NCBI GenBank assembly: GCA_050008715.1 | Contig: JBEKMC010000023.1 | Location: 1-32,926, forward strand | DNA length: 32,926 nucleotides | Source of the DNA: JAKACA01 sp050008715 | Lineage (GTDB): Bacteria; Actinomycetota; Acidimicrobiia; Acidimicrobiales; Bog-793 | Direction of reading: 5' to 3' | In this document: piece after piece, positions 1 through 7,549 of the stretch | How positions within the stretch are numbered: the stretch's first letter is position 1 | How the letters are laid out: each line of letters begins with the position of its first letter | Notes under the pieces: model-generated | The model's input: the letters and a program-made list of their open reading frames with translations, nothing else | What the model was told of the DNA's origin: nothing | The model's database searches: none | Program-made: the position numbers and the translations under genes

Positions 1-2
1 CT

Positions 3-200
3 CACGACCGCGAGCCCGGTTGCGCCGTAAAGGAAGCCATCGAGGACGGGCGGCTCGAGTACGAGCGGCTGGAGAGCTACCGCCGCCTGCAGCGGGAGCA
101 GCGGCGATTGGCGGCGCGCACCGACGCTCGCCTGCGAGCGGAGCGCTCCGCCCAGTTCAAGCAGCTCAACAAGCAGATGCGATCGCAGTTCTATCGCTGA
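3..200 (+). CDS. rsgA: RsgA ribosome-assembly GTPase, C-terminal end (partial)
   Basis: This is the last 65 residues of a protein whose start lies before the window. The visible part begins HDREPGCAVKEAIEDGRL, which is the end of the RsgA zinc-binding module: the His and the Cys of the C-x-H-x5-C part are seen, while the earlier Cys residues are outside the window. A basic helical tail follows (LESYRRLQREQRR and KQLNKQMRSQ), also usual for RsgA. In the family this circularly permuted GTPase releases late factors from the maturing 30S subunit. The GTPase domain cannot be checked here. No start is visible, and the next gene follows after about 105 bases, so they are probably separate units. Confidence 0.85.
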   Translation, partial: HDREPGCAVKEAIEDGRLEYERLESYRRLQREQRRLAARTDARLRAERSAQFKQLNKQMRSQFYR

Positions 201-305
201 GCCAGGCACCCGGGCGTCACCGCCGCCGGCGGACCGTGCCCTATCCTCCACGCCATCGCCAAGGCTCCTGACGAGACGAGCGCACCGTCTGCCTCCGTCG
301 AGGCG

Positions 306-893
306 GTGCTCGTGGCGGGTGCTCGGGCTGGCGATCGGGAAGCTCTCGAGTCGCTGCTTCGATCTCACCACGCCCGCTGCTACGCCGTGTGCCGCCGGCT
401 GCTGAGCGACGAGGAGGACGCGCTCGACGCCACGCAGGAAGCGATGATCGCCATCGCCCGGGGGATCGTCTCCTTCGACGGGCGGAGCTCGTTTCCGACA
501 TGGGTGTACCGGGTCACGATGAACGTCGCGTTCGACGAGCTGCGACGAAGGCGTCGGCGCCCGCCGACGGACCGTTTGGCGGAATCGGCCGACGGCGCGG
601 ACCGGGTCGACTCGCTCGTCGTCGAACCGGGCAGCGACGAGGTCGGCGACGCCGTCAGTGCCCGCTTGACCGTCGACGATGCCCTCGCCCGGCTGTCGGT
701 CGAGCACCGGACCGCCGTCGTGCTGCGGGACATGCTCGACCTCGGGTACGCCGAGATCGCCGACATGCTCGGCGTACCCGTCGGCACCGTGCGGTCGCGC
801 ATCGCCCGGGGGAGAGCCGCCCTCGCCCACGAGCTGAGGCCAGGGAACTCCGGGCCGCCCGCCAGCGTCGAAACCCATGGACCGCGAACATGA
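306..893 (+). CDS. ECF-type RNA polymerase sigma factor
   Basis: A 195-residue sigma-70 family protein of ECF size. Region 2 covers about residues 15-80, with DALDATQEAMIAIARGI and the promoter-melting stretch FPTWVYRVTMNVAFDELRRR. Region 4 covers about residues 120-175, with LSVEHRTAVVLRDMLDLGYAEIA followed by the helix-turn-helix MLGVPVGTVRSRIARGR. It would direct RNA polymerase to a small regulon, held off by the anti-sigma factor whose start codon (890) overlaps this gene's end. The start used is GTG 306; the frame is open further upstream but has no ATG, GTG or TTG there. A TATCCT box at 242-247 would place a leaderless start at an ATC codon at 255, which is not credible without mapping. 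The ECF subgroup cannot be named from sequence alone. Confidence 0.9.
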   Translation: MLVAGARAGDREALESLLRSHHARCYAVCRRLLSDEEDALDATQEAMIAIARGIVSFDGRSSFPTWVYRVTMNVAFDELRRRRRRPPTDRLAESADGADRVDSLVVEPGSDEVGDAVSARLTVDDALARLSVEHRTAVVLRDMLDLGYAEIADMLGVPVGTVRSRIARGRAALAHELRPGNSGPPASVETHGPRT

Positions 894-1231
894 CCGACGA
901 ACCCCGACCACCTTTCATCCCCGATGGCTCCGCTCATGCGGGCCTTGTCGAGCTGTCGTCGCTCGTCGACGGGGCGCTCCCCGAGCCCCAGCTCGGCACG
1001 GTGGACCTCCACGTGCGACGGTGCGACCGCTGCCGCCACGAGCTGGCCCAGCTGAGCTCGGCTCGCACGGCCCTCGCCGGCGCGAGCCATCCGGTCGCCC
1101 CTGCCGGCACGGCCGATCGGGCCGTGGCGGCGGCGATGGCGGCGGCGTTGCCTCGTGTGGCCGCGGAGGCCCGGGTGGCGCCGCTGCTCATCGCCGCTAC
1201 GTGCTCGCCCGCCAGGCCGCCGCCGCCCTGA
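890..1231 (+). CDS. Zinc anti-sigma factor, cytoplasmic half (frame broken)
   Basis: Starts at ATG 890, overlapping the last codon of the sigma gene, which indicates translational coupling. Residues 1-70 carry the ZAS signature H-x3-C-x2-C (HVRRCDRCRHEL), which binds the partner sigma factor in this family. The frame then runs through an alanine-rich linker and ends in a short unnatural tail (SPARPPPP) at 1231. The expected membrane segment is found instead in another frame (feature at 1201-1821). One extra base near 1165-1195, for example in the run GGCCCGGGTGG, would join the two into a protein of about 310 residues. This may be a sequencing indel, a real mutation, or a programmed -1 shift; I cannot tell which. 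Confidence 0.75.
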   Translation: MTDEPRPPFIPDGSAHAGLVELSSLVDGALPEPQLGTVDLHVRRCDRCRHELAQLSSARTALAGASHPVAPAGTADRAVAAAMAAALPRVAAEARVAPLLIAATCSPARPPPP

Positions 1232-1821
1232 TCATCGCCGGCGGGATCGGTGCCGGCGTCGTCGCCCTCGTCCGGTCGGATCACGGTGGGAGCACGGCGA
1301 CAGCCGGACCGGCACAGACCACGAGTCCGGCCATCGGAGGAAAGAACATGACTCCCCCCTCGACCGTGCACAACGGCGCAAACGGCGGCCCGGTTGCCGG
1401 AGGCGTCGTCCTGCAGTTGCGGGCGGAGATCGGGCCTACCTCGTGTGCACACACGGGCGCTCGCGGGCGCCTCGACGGCGCCAGCCCTCCAGCAGGCAAG
1501 GACCTGACCGTGGCAGATCCGGGCGCGGGCGAGGCAAGCTGCGTCCTCCTCGGACCGGCCTTTGCCGTCGTGTCGAGCTCGAACGTGACGCAGGTGTCGC
1601 TGCACAAGCGCGCTGCGGGCATCGTCGCCGTCACGATCCACGCCGGCACGACCGCGGTGACGAGTGCCACCGGCCTGAACCGAGCCATCGCCACTGGCGC
1701 CACGATCGACGTCGTCGGCGGGGGAGTGGATCTCGGCCCCGCCGTCGTCGTCAACGGACCGGTGATCACCATTGTCGTCAGCCAGTCCATCGCCAAGGTC
1801 CTCGCTCAGGACCTGCCTTGA
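1201..1821 (+). CDS. Anti-sigma factor, membrane and outer half
   Basis: This frame holds one membrane segment (AAAALIIAGGIGAGVVALV) preceded by positive residues (AHRRYVLARQ, whose first codons lie just before GTG 1201), a polar linker, and an outer domain of about 150 residues. That orientation fits a sigma regulator with a sensor outside the membrane. The outer domain has a CVLLGP motif at about 1540-1557, then VAVTIHAGTTAVTSATG and GPAVVVNGPVITIVV, which resembles the P1-head subdomain of SecD (compare CVLGPS at residue 200 of the SecD in this window). If translated alone it would start at GTG 1201, but no ribosome site is seen there, so it is more likely the second half of the gene at 890. 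Function as a signal sensor is inferred. Confidence 0.65.
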   Translation: MLARQAAAALIIAGGIGAGVVALVRSDHGGSTATAGPAQTTSPAIGGKNMTPPSTVHNGANGGPVAGGVVLQLRAEIGPTSCAHTGARGRLDGASPPAGKDLTVADPGAGEASCVLLGPAFAVVSSSNVTQVSLHKRAAGIVAVTIHAGTTAVTSATGLNRAIATGATIDVVGGGVDLGPAVVVNGPVITIVVSQSIAKVLAQDLP

Positions 1822-1843
1822 CGTAGCGAGTCATCAAGGTCCT
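1796..1843 (+). terminator. Possible terminator hairpin at end of anti-sigma gene
   Basis: AGGTCCT (1796-1802) and AGGACCT (1808-1814) form a perfect 7-bp stem with a 5-base loop over the last codons of the gene. A second copy of the left arm, AAGGTCCT, occurs at 1836-1843 and could pair with the same right arm. No T-run follows, so termination is only a possibility. Confidence 0.3.
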
Positions 1844-1870
1844 CTTAGCCAGGTCGGGCCGACGGCTCGT

Positions 1871-1876
1871 TAGGTT
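1871..1876 (+). promoter_or_regulatory. -10 box TAGGTT, leaderless promoter of MFS gene
   Basis: TAGGTT ends 6 bases before ATG 1883, so transcription should begin at or next to the start codon. No clear -35 box and no ribosome binding site are seen. Confidence 0.5.
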
Positions 1877-1882
1877 ACGCCG

Positions 1883-3142
1883 ATGCCGGCGCGCCGAGTC
1901 TTCGTCGACATCGAGCCGTTGCGCAGCTCGCCACAGTTCCGGCGCCTCTGGAACGGCTACCTCCTCAGCGTCCTCGGCTCGCAGATCACCGTCGTGGCGG
2001 TTGCCTACCAGGTGTACCGGCTGACGAACTCGTCGCTGGACGTAGGCCTCATCGGCCTGGCACAGATCGCCCCGGTGCTCCTCGGCGCCCTCGCGGGCGG
2101 GTCGGTGGCGGACGCCTTCGACCGGCGGCGTGTGCTGCTCGTCAGTCAGGTAGCGCTCTGCCTGTGCAGCCTGGGGCTGCTCTGGAACGCCGCCCTGGCG
2201 CGTCCCGCCCTGTGGCCGCTGTATGTGCTGTCGGCGGTCAGCTCCGGTTTCTCCGCCACGGATTCCTCGACCCGGGGCGCCATCTTCGCCAACCTCGTCG
2301 AACGGCGGCAGCTCGCCTCCGCTTCGGCCCTGTGGCAGCTGCTCTTCCAGATCGGCACCGTCGTCGGCCCCGGGGTGGCGGGCCTCCTGATCGGTCGCGT
2401 CGGCGTGGCGTCCGCCTATGGCACCGATGCCGCCTCGTGCCTCTTCTCGCTGGCGGCGGTGGCGAGCCTTCGCCCCCTGCCACCCGCCGGCGGAGGCACC
2501 CGCTTCGGCTGGAGATCGATCCGGGAGGGACTCTCGTTCCTGCGAGGCCGTCAGGCGTTGCAGGCGACCTTCGTGATCGACCTCGCCGCCATGGTCCTCG
2601 GGATGCCACGAGCGCTCTTCCCGGCACTCGCCCTCCACCGCTTCCACGGTGGCGCCGAAACCCTCGGCCTTCTCTACGCCGCACCGGGTGCCGGTGCCCT
2701 CGCCGGTGCCGCCCTCACGGGCTGGGTGTCGTCGGTGCTCCGGCAGGGCCGAGCCGTGCTCCTCGCCGTCGGCGTCTGGGGCGCGACGATCGCCGCCTTC
2801 GGTGTCGTCGGCTGGCTGCCCGCCGCCCTCGGCCTGCTCGCCATCGCCGGGGCGGCCGACGTGATCTCGGCCGTGTTCCGGGGGACGATCCTGCAGACGG
2901 AGGCGCCGGACGCGCTGAGGGGGCGGGTTTCTTCGATCCACACCGCCGTGGTGACCGGTGGGCCCCGGCTCGGCGACGTGGAGGCCGGCGTCGTCGCCTC
3001 GCTCGCCGGTGTCGAGGTATCGGTCATCTCCGGAGGCCTCGGATGCCTCCTCGGCGTCGCGCTCGTCTGGCGCCTCATGCCACGCCTCGCCGCCTACCTC
3101 GCGCCCCACGCCGGCAGCGAGCACGAAGGGCGAGAGCCTTGA
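1883..3142 (+). CDS. MFS family exporter
   Basis: A 419-residue membrane protein with about 12 hydrophobic segments. After loop 2 it has the MFS motif A, GGSVADAFDRRRVLL (about residues 72-86). The N-terminus (PLRSSPQFRRLWNGYLLSVLGSQITVVAVAYQVYRLT) is the form seen in EntS/MFS_3-type exporters, which move small molecules such as siderophores or drugs out of the cell using the proton gradient. The substrate cannot be told from sequence. The ATG start at 1883 is supported by the -10 box six bases before it. The gene is not overlapped by either neighbour. The family is secure; the role is open. Confidence 0.88.
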   Translation: MPARRVFVDIEPLRSSPQFRRLWNGYLLSVLGSQITVVAVAYQVYRLTNSSLDVGLIGLAQIAPVLLGALAGGSVADAFDRRRVLLVSQVALCLCSLGLLWNAALARPALWPLYVLSAVSSGFSATDSSTRGAIFANLVERRQLASASALWQLLFQIGTVVGPGVAGLLIGRVGVASAYGTDAASCLFSLAAVASLRPLPPAGGGTRFGWRSIREGLSFLRGRQALQATFVIDLAAMVLGMPRALFPALALHRFHGGAETLGLLYAAPGAGALAGAALTGWVSSVLRQGRAVLLAVGVWGATIAAFGVVGWLPAALGLLAIAGAADVISAVFRGTILQTEAPDALRGRVSSIHTAVVTGGPRLGDVEAGVVASLAGVEVSVISGGLGCLLGVALVWRLMPRLAAYLAPHAGSEHEGREP

Positions 3143-3191
3143 CGGCGCCCACATGCGACGCCACCTGCGCCGGTGTGGGAAGTTGAAGGCC

Positions 3192-3863
3192 ATGAACATC
3201 GGCATCCTCGGAGGTACAGGGCCGGCAGGGAAGGCACTCGCCGCCCGGCTCGCATCAGTCGGTCTCGATGTCCGCATCGGCTCGCGCCAGGCGGAACGGG
3301 CTGCGGACATCGCCGCGGAGCTGCAGGGCAAGTGGGAAGGGCGGAATCTGCCGTTGTCAGGTGTCGGCAACGAGACCGCCTGCGAGTCCGATCTCGTCGT
3401 GCTGGCGACGCCGTGGGACGGCGCCGCCCCGCTCGCCCGGTCGCTCGCGAACCGGCTCGACGGCAAGATCGTCATCTCGATGGTGAACGCTCTCGCAAAA
3501 GTGGGCGACGAGCTCGTGGCGCTCGTGCCGCCGAGCGGCTCGATCACGATCGCCGTGCAGCAGGCGGCGCCGGGAGCCCTCGTCGCCGGCGCTTTTCATC
3601 ACCTGCCGGCACGGGTCTTGGCCGACCTCAACTCGTCGCTCGACGCCGACGTCCTCGTCTGCTCGGACCATCCTGAAGCGACGAGGGCGGCCGTGGAGCT
3701 CTCCGACCTCATCCCGGGTTGCCGTGGGGTCGACGCCGGATCGCTGTCGGCGGCGTCTGCCATCGAGGCCTTCACGGCCGTCTTGATCGGGATCAACATC
3801 AAGCACCGGGCTCACGCCAGCATCAAGCTGACTGGCTTCGATCCCACAGGGGCCGCCCGGTGA
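3192..3863 (+). CDS. npdG: F420-dependent NADP oxidoreductase
   Basis: A 223-residue Rossmann protein. It begins MNIGILGGTGPAGKALAARLASVGLDVRIGSRQ, the dinucleotide-binding fold of the NpdG/Fno family, which passes hydride between reduced coenzyme F420 and NADP. Further family-like stretches are DLVVLATPWDG and the C-terminal AASAIEAFTAVLIGINIKHRAHASIKLTG. Start ATG 3192 is chosen because the fold begins there and GAAGG lies just before it. An in-frame ATG at 3153 would add 13 basic residues and is less likely. Its stop overlaps the start of the next gene (TGATG), so npdG and the mycothiol ligase gene are probably co-translated, linking two low-molecular redox cofactors. Confidence 0.85.
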   Translation: MNIGILGGTGPAGKALAARLASVGLDVRIGSRQAERAADIAAELQGKWEGRNLPLSGVGNETACESDLVVLATPWDGAAPLARSLANRLDGKIVISMVNALAKVGDELVALVPPSGSITIAVQQAAPGALVAGAFHHLPARVLADLNSSLDADVLVCSDHPEATRAAVELSDLIPGCRGVDAGSLSAASAIEAFTAVLIGINIKHRAHASIKLTGFDPTGAAR

Positions 3864-4975
3864 TGCGGCTCTACGACACGGCGCGCCGCGAGGTGGTGCC
3901 GTTCGAGCCCGGTCCGGTCGTGACGATGTACACGTGCGGCATCACGCCGTACGACGCCGCCCATCTGGGTCACGCCATGGTCTACGTCACCTACGACGTC
4001 CTGCAGCGGCGCCTGCGGGACCTCGGCCACCGCACCGAGTGCGTACGGAACGTCACCGACGTCGACGACGACATCCTGCGCAAAGCTCGTGAGCTCGGCG
4101 TGCACTACCTCGACCTCGCCGCCGGCGAGATCGCCCGGTTCGACACCGACATGCGGGAGCTCAACCTGCTGCCGGCAGCGAGCGAGCCGCGGGCGACCTC
4201 GGCCATCCCCGACATCCTCGGGTTCATCGGCATGGTCCTCGATGCCGGGCATGCCTACAGGGCCGGCGGCGCCGTGTACTTCGATGTCTCGTCGTTTCCG
4301 GCCTTCGGCCAGGTGAGCCACTACGACCGGGAGAAGATGCTGGAGCTGGCGGCCGAACGTGGCGGCAATCCCGACGACCCGTTCAAGGACGACCCCCTCG
4401 ACTTCGTCCTGTGGCAGCCCTCGGCCGAGGACGAGCCCGCATGGGACTCGCTGTGGGGCAAGGGCCGCCCCGGCTGGCACATCGAGTGCTCGGCGCTGGC
4501 GCTCCGAGAGCTCGGCACGACGATCGACCTGCACGGGGGCGGCGACGACCTCGTCTTCCCACACCACGAGTGCGAGGCCGCCCAGTCGGAGGCGGCCACG
4601 GGCGAGCCGTTCGTCCGCCACTGGATGCATGTCGGGATGGTGCGCCTCGGTGGCGAGAAGATGTCCAAGTCGCTCGGCAACCTCGTGTTCGTGCACACGC
4701 TCCTCGAGACCCACGACCCGGCAGCCGTGCGCCTCTCCCTGCTGGCGCACCACTACCGGGGTTCCTGGGACTTCGACGGCGGCCTGCTCGACGACGCGGC
4801 GGCCCGCCTCGATCGCTGGAGGGCGTCGGGCGACGGCGAAGGTGGTCTCGAGCGAGCGCGGGCTCGCCTCGACGACGATCTCGACACGCCCGGAGCCCTG
4901 GCGGCGATCGACGAGGCTGCCTCCGGCGGCGAGGGAGTGAGCCAGGCGGCCGCACTCCTCGGCGTGGCCCTGTAG
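3863..4975 (+). CDS. mshC: MshC-type cysteine:glucosaminyl-inositol ligase (mycothiol synthesis)
   Basis: A 370-residue class I synthetase-like enzyme. It has the adenylate site HLGH (residues 34-37), the KMSKS loop (266-270) and Cys25 for zinc. It reads CGITPYDAAHLGHA where true cysteinyl-tRNA synthetases usually read CGPTVYD. RPGWHIECSALAL, GGGDDLVFPHHE and LDDDLDTPGALAAID, and the ending LLGVAL, also match mycobacterial MshC, and there is no tRNA-anticodon-binding tail. In the family it joins cysteine to GlcN-inositol using ATP in mycothiol synthesis. The start is ATG 3863, overlapping the npdG stop; GTG 3860 directly before it is also possible. The protein is somewhat shorter than M. tuberculosis MshC at its N-terminus. 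The alternative, a short CysRS paralogue, is less likely. Confidence 0.82.
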   Translation: MRLYDTARREVVPFEPGPVVTMYTCGITPYDAAHLGHAMVYVTYDVLQRRLRDLGHRTECVRNVTDVDDDILRKARELGVHYLDLAAGEIARFDTDMRELNLLPAASEPRATSAIPDILGFIGMVLDAGHAYRAGGAVYFDVSSFPAFGQVSHYDREKMLELAAERGGNPDDPFKDDPLDFVLWQPSAEDEPAWDSLWGKGRPGWHIECSALALRELGTTIDLHGGGDDLVFPHHECEAAQSEAATGEPFVRHWMHVGMVRLGGEKMSKSLGNLVFVHTLLETHDPAAVRLSLLAHHYRGSWDFDGGLLDDAAARLDRWRASGDGEGGLERARARLDDDLDTPGALAAIDEAASGGEGVSQAAALLGVAL

Positions 4976-5006
4976 CGCATCGGAAGGGCACAGCGCTGGG
5001 CGTGCC

Positions 5007-5012
5007 TAGATT
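5007..5012 (+). promoter_or_regulatory. -10 box TAGATT, leaderless promoter of thrS
   Basis: TAGATT ends 6 bases before ATG 5019. The gap from the previous gene is only 43 bases, too short for a T-box leader, so the gene appears to be transcribed leaderless. Confidence 0.5.
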
Positions 5013-5018
5013 GACCTG

Positions 5019-7010
5019 ATGGCCGCCGAAATCTCCGTCATCCTGCCCGACGGGAGCGAACGCTCCCTCCCGGAAGGCTCGACCGGCGCGGCCCTCGCCT
5101 CATCCATCGGCCGCCGCCTCGCAGAGGACGCCGTTGCCATCGAGGTGGACGGGGACCTGTGGGACCTCGGGCGCGAGCTGCCGGGCCGCGCCAAGGTGTC
5201 GATCGTCACCCGGGCAACCGAGGAGGGCCGCGCCGTGCTCCGGCACTCCACCGCCCACGTGCTCGCCCAAGCCGTGCTGTCCTTGTGGCCGGGCGCCCGC
5301 TTCGCCATCGGGCCGTCCATCGCCGACGGCTTCTACTACGACTTCGAGCTTCCCGGTGGGGCGCACTTCACCGACGCCGACCTCGAGGCGATCGACGCCC
5401 GGATGCGCGAGATCGTCGCCGAGGCGCAGCCGTTCGTCCGCGAGGAGCACTCGATCCCCGACGGGCTCGAGCTGTTCGCCGACCAGCCGTACAAGCGGGA
5501 GATCATCGAGGGCGTGGCGCAACGTGCCGACGACCCGGAGATCGCCGGCGAAGCCGGCGGGGACGGCGGCACCGTCACGTCCTACCGCAACACCGAGGCA
5601 TTCGTCGACCTGTGCCGCGGCCCACACGTCCCCGCCACGGACCGGCTCGGGCACTTCAAGCTGATGCGCGTGGCCGGCGCCTACTGGCGCGGCGACGAGC
5701 ACCGCCAGCAGCTGCAGCGGATTTACGGGACAGCCTGGGAGTCCGCAAAAGCGCTCGCCGAGCACCTTCACCGCCTCGAAGAGGCCGAGCGCCGCGACCA
5801 CCGGCGTATCGGTGCCGAGCTCGACCTCTTCTCGTTCCCGAGCGAGCTTGGATCGGGCTTGGCGGTGTTCCACCCGAAGGGCGGACTCATCCGCAAGATC
5901 ATGGAGGACTACTCGCGTCGCCGCCACGAGGAAGCGGGCTATGACTTCGTCAACAGCCCGCACATCACGAAGTCGGAGCTGTTCGAGACGTCCGGCCATC
6001 TCGACTGGTTCGCCGACGGGATGTTCCCCCCGATGGAGCTCGACGGTGGCCAGCAGTACTACCTGAAGCCCATGAACTGCCCGTTCCACATCCTCATCTA
6101 CCGCAGCCACCAGCGCTCCTACCGGGAGCTTCCCATGCGGTTGTTCGAGTTCGGAACGGTGTACCGCTACGAGAAGTCCGGTGTCATCCACGGTCTCACC
6201 CGCGTCCGGGGCATGACCCAGGACGACGCTCACATCTTCTGCACCCGCGAGCAGATGGCGGGAGAGCTCGCCTCGTTGTTGACCTTCGTCCTCGATCTCC
6301 TTTCGGACTTCGGCCTCGACGACTTCTATCTCGAGCTGTCGACGCGCCCGCCGGGGAAGGCCGTCGGGTCCGACGAGGACTGGGAGGAGGCGACCGAGAC
6401 GCTTCGCCAGGTGGCGATCGACATGCGACTCGACCCCGTGCTCGACGAAGGGGGTGGTGCCTTCTACGGCCCCAAGATCTCCGTGCAGGCTCGCGACGCC
6501 ATCGGCAGGACGTGGCAGATGTCGACGATCCAGCTGGATTTCCAGCTGCCGCAGCGTTTCGACCTCGAGTACGTCGGCGCCGACAACGGCCGCCACCGGC
6601 CGATCATGATCCACCGGGCGTTGTTCGGGTCCGTGGAACGTTTCTTCGGGGTGCTCGTCGAGCACTACGCGGGGGCCTTCCCGATGTGGCTCTCGCCCGT
6701 GCAGGCACGCGTGCTGCCGGTCCGTGCCGACCACGAGGCCTATTGCGCGCAGGTCGTGACCGCCCTCGCCGCGGCCGGCATCCGGGTGGACAGCGACTCC
6801 GCCGACGAGCCGCTGAAGGCGCGCATCCGGCGGGCGAAGCTGGAAAAGCTTCCGTACGTGCTCGTGGTCGGTGGCGACGACGTCGACGCCGGCACCGTCG
6901 GCGTGAACGGCCGCGGCGACGCACCACCAGAGCGCGGCGTGCCCCTCACTCAGTTCGTGGCACGAGCCGTGGCCGAAGCGGCCGAGCCGAAGCGAGGCGC
7001 GACGGCGTGA
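5019..7010 (+). CDS. thrS: Threonyl-tRNA synthetase
   Basis: A 663-residue class II synthetase that charges tRNA-Thr. Domains in order: an N-terminal TGS domain (about 1-65); the editing domain with HSTAHVLAQAV and FYYDF (about 75-230); the catalytic core (about 250-540) with class II motifs including MRLFEFGTVYRYE and IHRALFGSVERF; and the anticodon domain to the end. The three zinc ligands are present as Cys354 (MNCPFH), His405 (DDAHIFC) and His532 (MIHRALFG), spaced as in the E. coli enzyme. Length is normal. Its last codon overlaps the next gene's GTG start, so the HIT gene is probably co-transcribed, as in mycobacteria. Confidence 0.98.
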   Translation: MAAEISVILPDGSERSLPEGSTGAALASSIGRRLAEDAVAIEVDGDLWDLGRELPGRAKVSIVTRATEEGRAVLRHSTAHVLAQAVLSLWPGARFAIGPSIADGFYYDFELPGGAHFTDADLEAIDARMREIVAEAQPFVREEHSIPDGLELFADQPYKREIIEGVAQRADDPEIAGEAGGDGGTVTSYRNTEAFVDLCRGPHVPATDRLGHFKLMRVAGAYWRGDEHRQQLQRIYGTAWESAKALAEHLHRLEEAERRDHRRIGAELDLFSFPSELGSGLAVFHPKGGLIRKIMEDYSRRRHEEAGYDFVNSPHITKSELFETSGHLDWFADGMFPPMELDGGQQYYLKPMNCPFHILIYRSHQRSYRELPMRLFEFGTVYRYEKSGVIHGLTRVRGMTQDDAHIFCTREQMAGELASLLTFVLDLLSDFGLDDFYLELSTRPPGKAVGSDEDWEEATETLRQVAIDMRLDPVLDEGGGAFYGPKISVQARDAIGRTWQMSTIQLDFQLPQRFDLEYVGADNGRHRPIMIHRALFGSVERFFGVLVEHYAGAFPMWLSPVQARVLPVRADHEAYCAQVVTALAAAGIRVDSDSADEPLKARIRRAKLEKLPYVLVVGGDDVDAGTVGVNGRGDAPPERGVPLTQFVARAVAEAAEPKRGATA

Positions 7011-7549
7011 GCCTCGAGCGGCTCTGGGCAGGTTGGCGGGCCGAGTACGTCGGGCTCACCGACTCCGTGGCCGAAGACGGCGTGCCGCTCGGCACCCCGG
7101 ACGCCGCCGGTCCGGCCGGCGCGCCATGCGTCTTCTGCGCCATCTGCGCCTCGACTGCTCCGGACGAGGAGCGGAGCGTCGTCTGGTCGAGCAGCACGAC
7201 TGCCGTCGTCCTGAACGCCTACCCGTACGCCTCCGGTCACATCCTCGTCATGCCTCGCCGGCACGTCCGCGAGCTCGAGGAGCTGACGGAGGAGGAGGCT
7301 GCCGGCTTGTGGGCAGCCGTGCACGACGGCGTCGTCGCCCTGAAGGCCGCCTATCACCCCGACGGGCTCAACCTCGGCCTCAACCTCGGGCGAGCCGCCG
7401 GCGCCGGCATCCCTGCTCATCTCCACGTGCACGTCGTGCCGCGCTGGCTCGGGGACACGAACTTCATGACGGCCACGGCGGAGGTGCGCGTGCTCCCGGA
7501 GGCCCTGCCGGCGAGCTGGCAACGGCTGCGAGCAGCATGGGGATCCTAG
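7007..7549 (+). CDS. HIT-family hydrolase, likely Ap4A phosphorylase
   Basis: A 180-residue histidine-triad protein. The triad HLHVHVVPRW has His138, His140 and His142, and the nucleotide-binding part is NAYPYASGHILVMPRRH. A CxxC pair near the N-terminus (CVFCAIC) is usual in this group. Actinobacterial relatives next to thrS (Rv2613c in M. tuberculosis) split diadenosine tetraphosphate by phosphorolysis. The position right after thrS is meaningful because aminoacyl-tRNA synthetases make Ap4A as a side product. The start is GTG 7007, overlapping the thrS stop by four bases (GTGA), with no start choice that fits better. The exact substrate is inferred from family and neighbourhood. Confidence 0.88.
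   Translation: MSLERLWAGWRAEYVGLTDSVAEDGVPLGTPDAAGPAGAPCVFCAICASTAPDEERSVVWSSSTTAVVLNAYPYASGHILVMPRRHVRELEELTEEEAAGLWAAVHDGVVALKAAYHPDGLNLGLNLGRAAGAGIPAHLHVHVVPRWLGDTNFMTATAEVRVLPEALPASWQRLRAAWGS

Noticed and set aside
1778..3547. Long open frame on the minus strand (589 codons) across the MFS gene and npdG
   Set aside because: It is antisense to two clear genes and its product is a low-complexity Arg/Glu/Gly/His mixture with no domain; such frames are expected in high-G+C DNA.
3863..4975. Cysteinyl-tRNA synthetase
   Set aside because: The motif CGITPYD, the missing anticodon domain and the match to MshC along the whole length favour the mycothiol ligase.
4976..5018. T-box leader before thrS
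   Set aside because: The gap is only 43 bases and the promoter box sits directly at the start codon; the 43-base gap before serS is also too short.
5100..6734. 544-codon minus-strand frame opposite thrS
   Set aside because: No recognisable domain, and thrS on the plus strand is certain.
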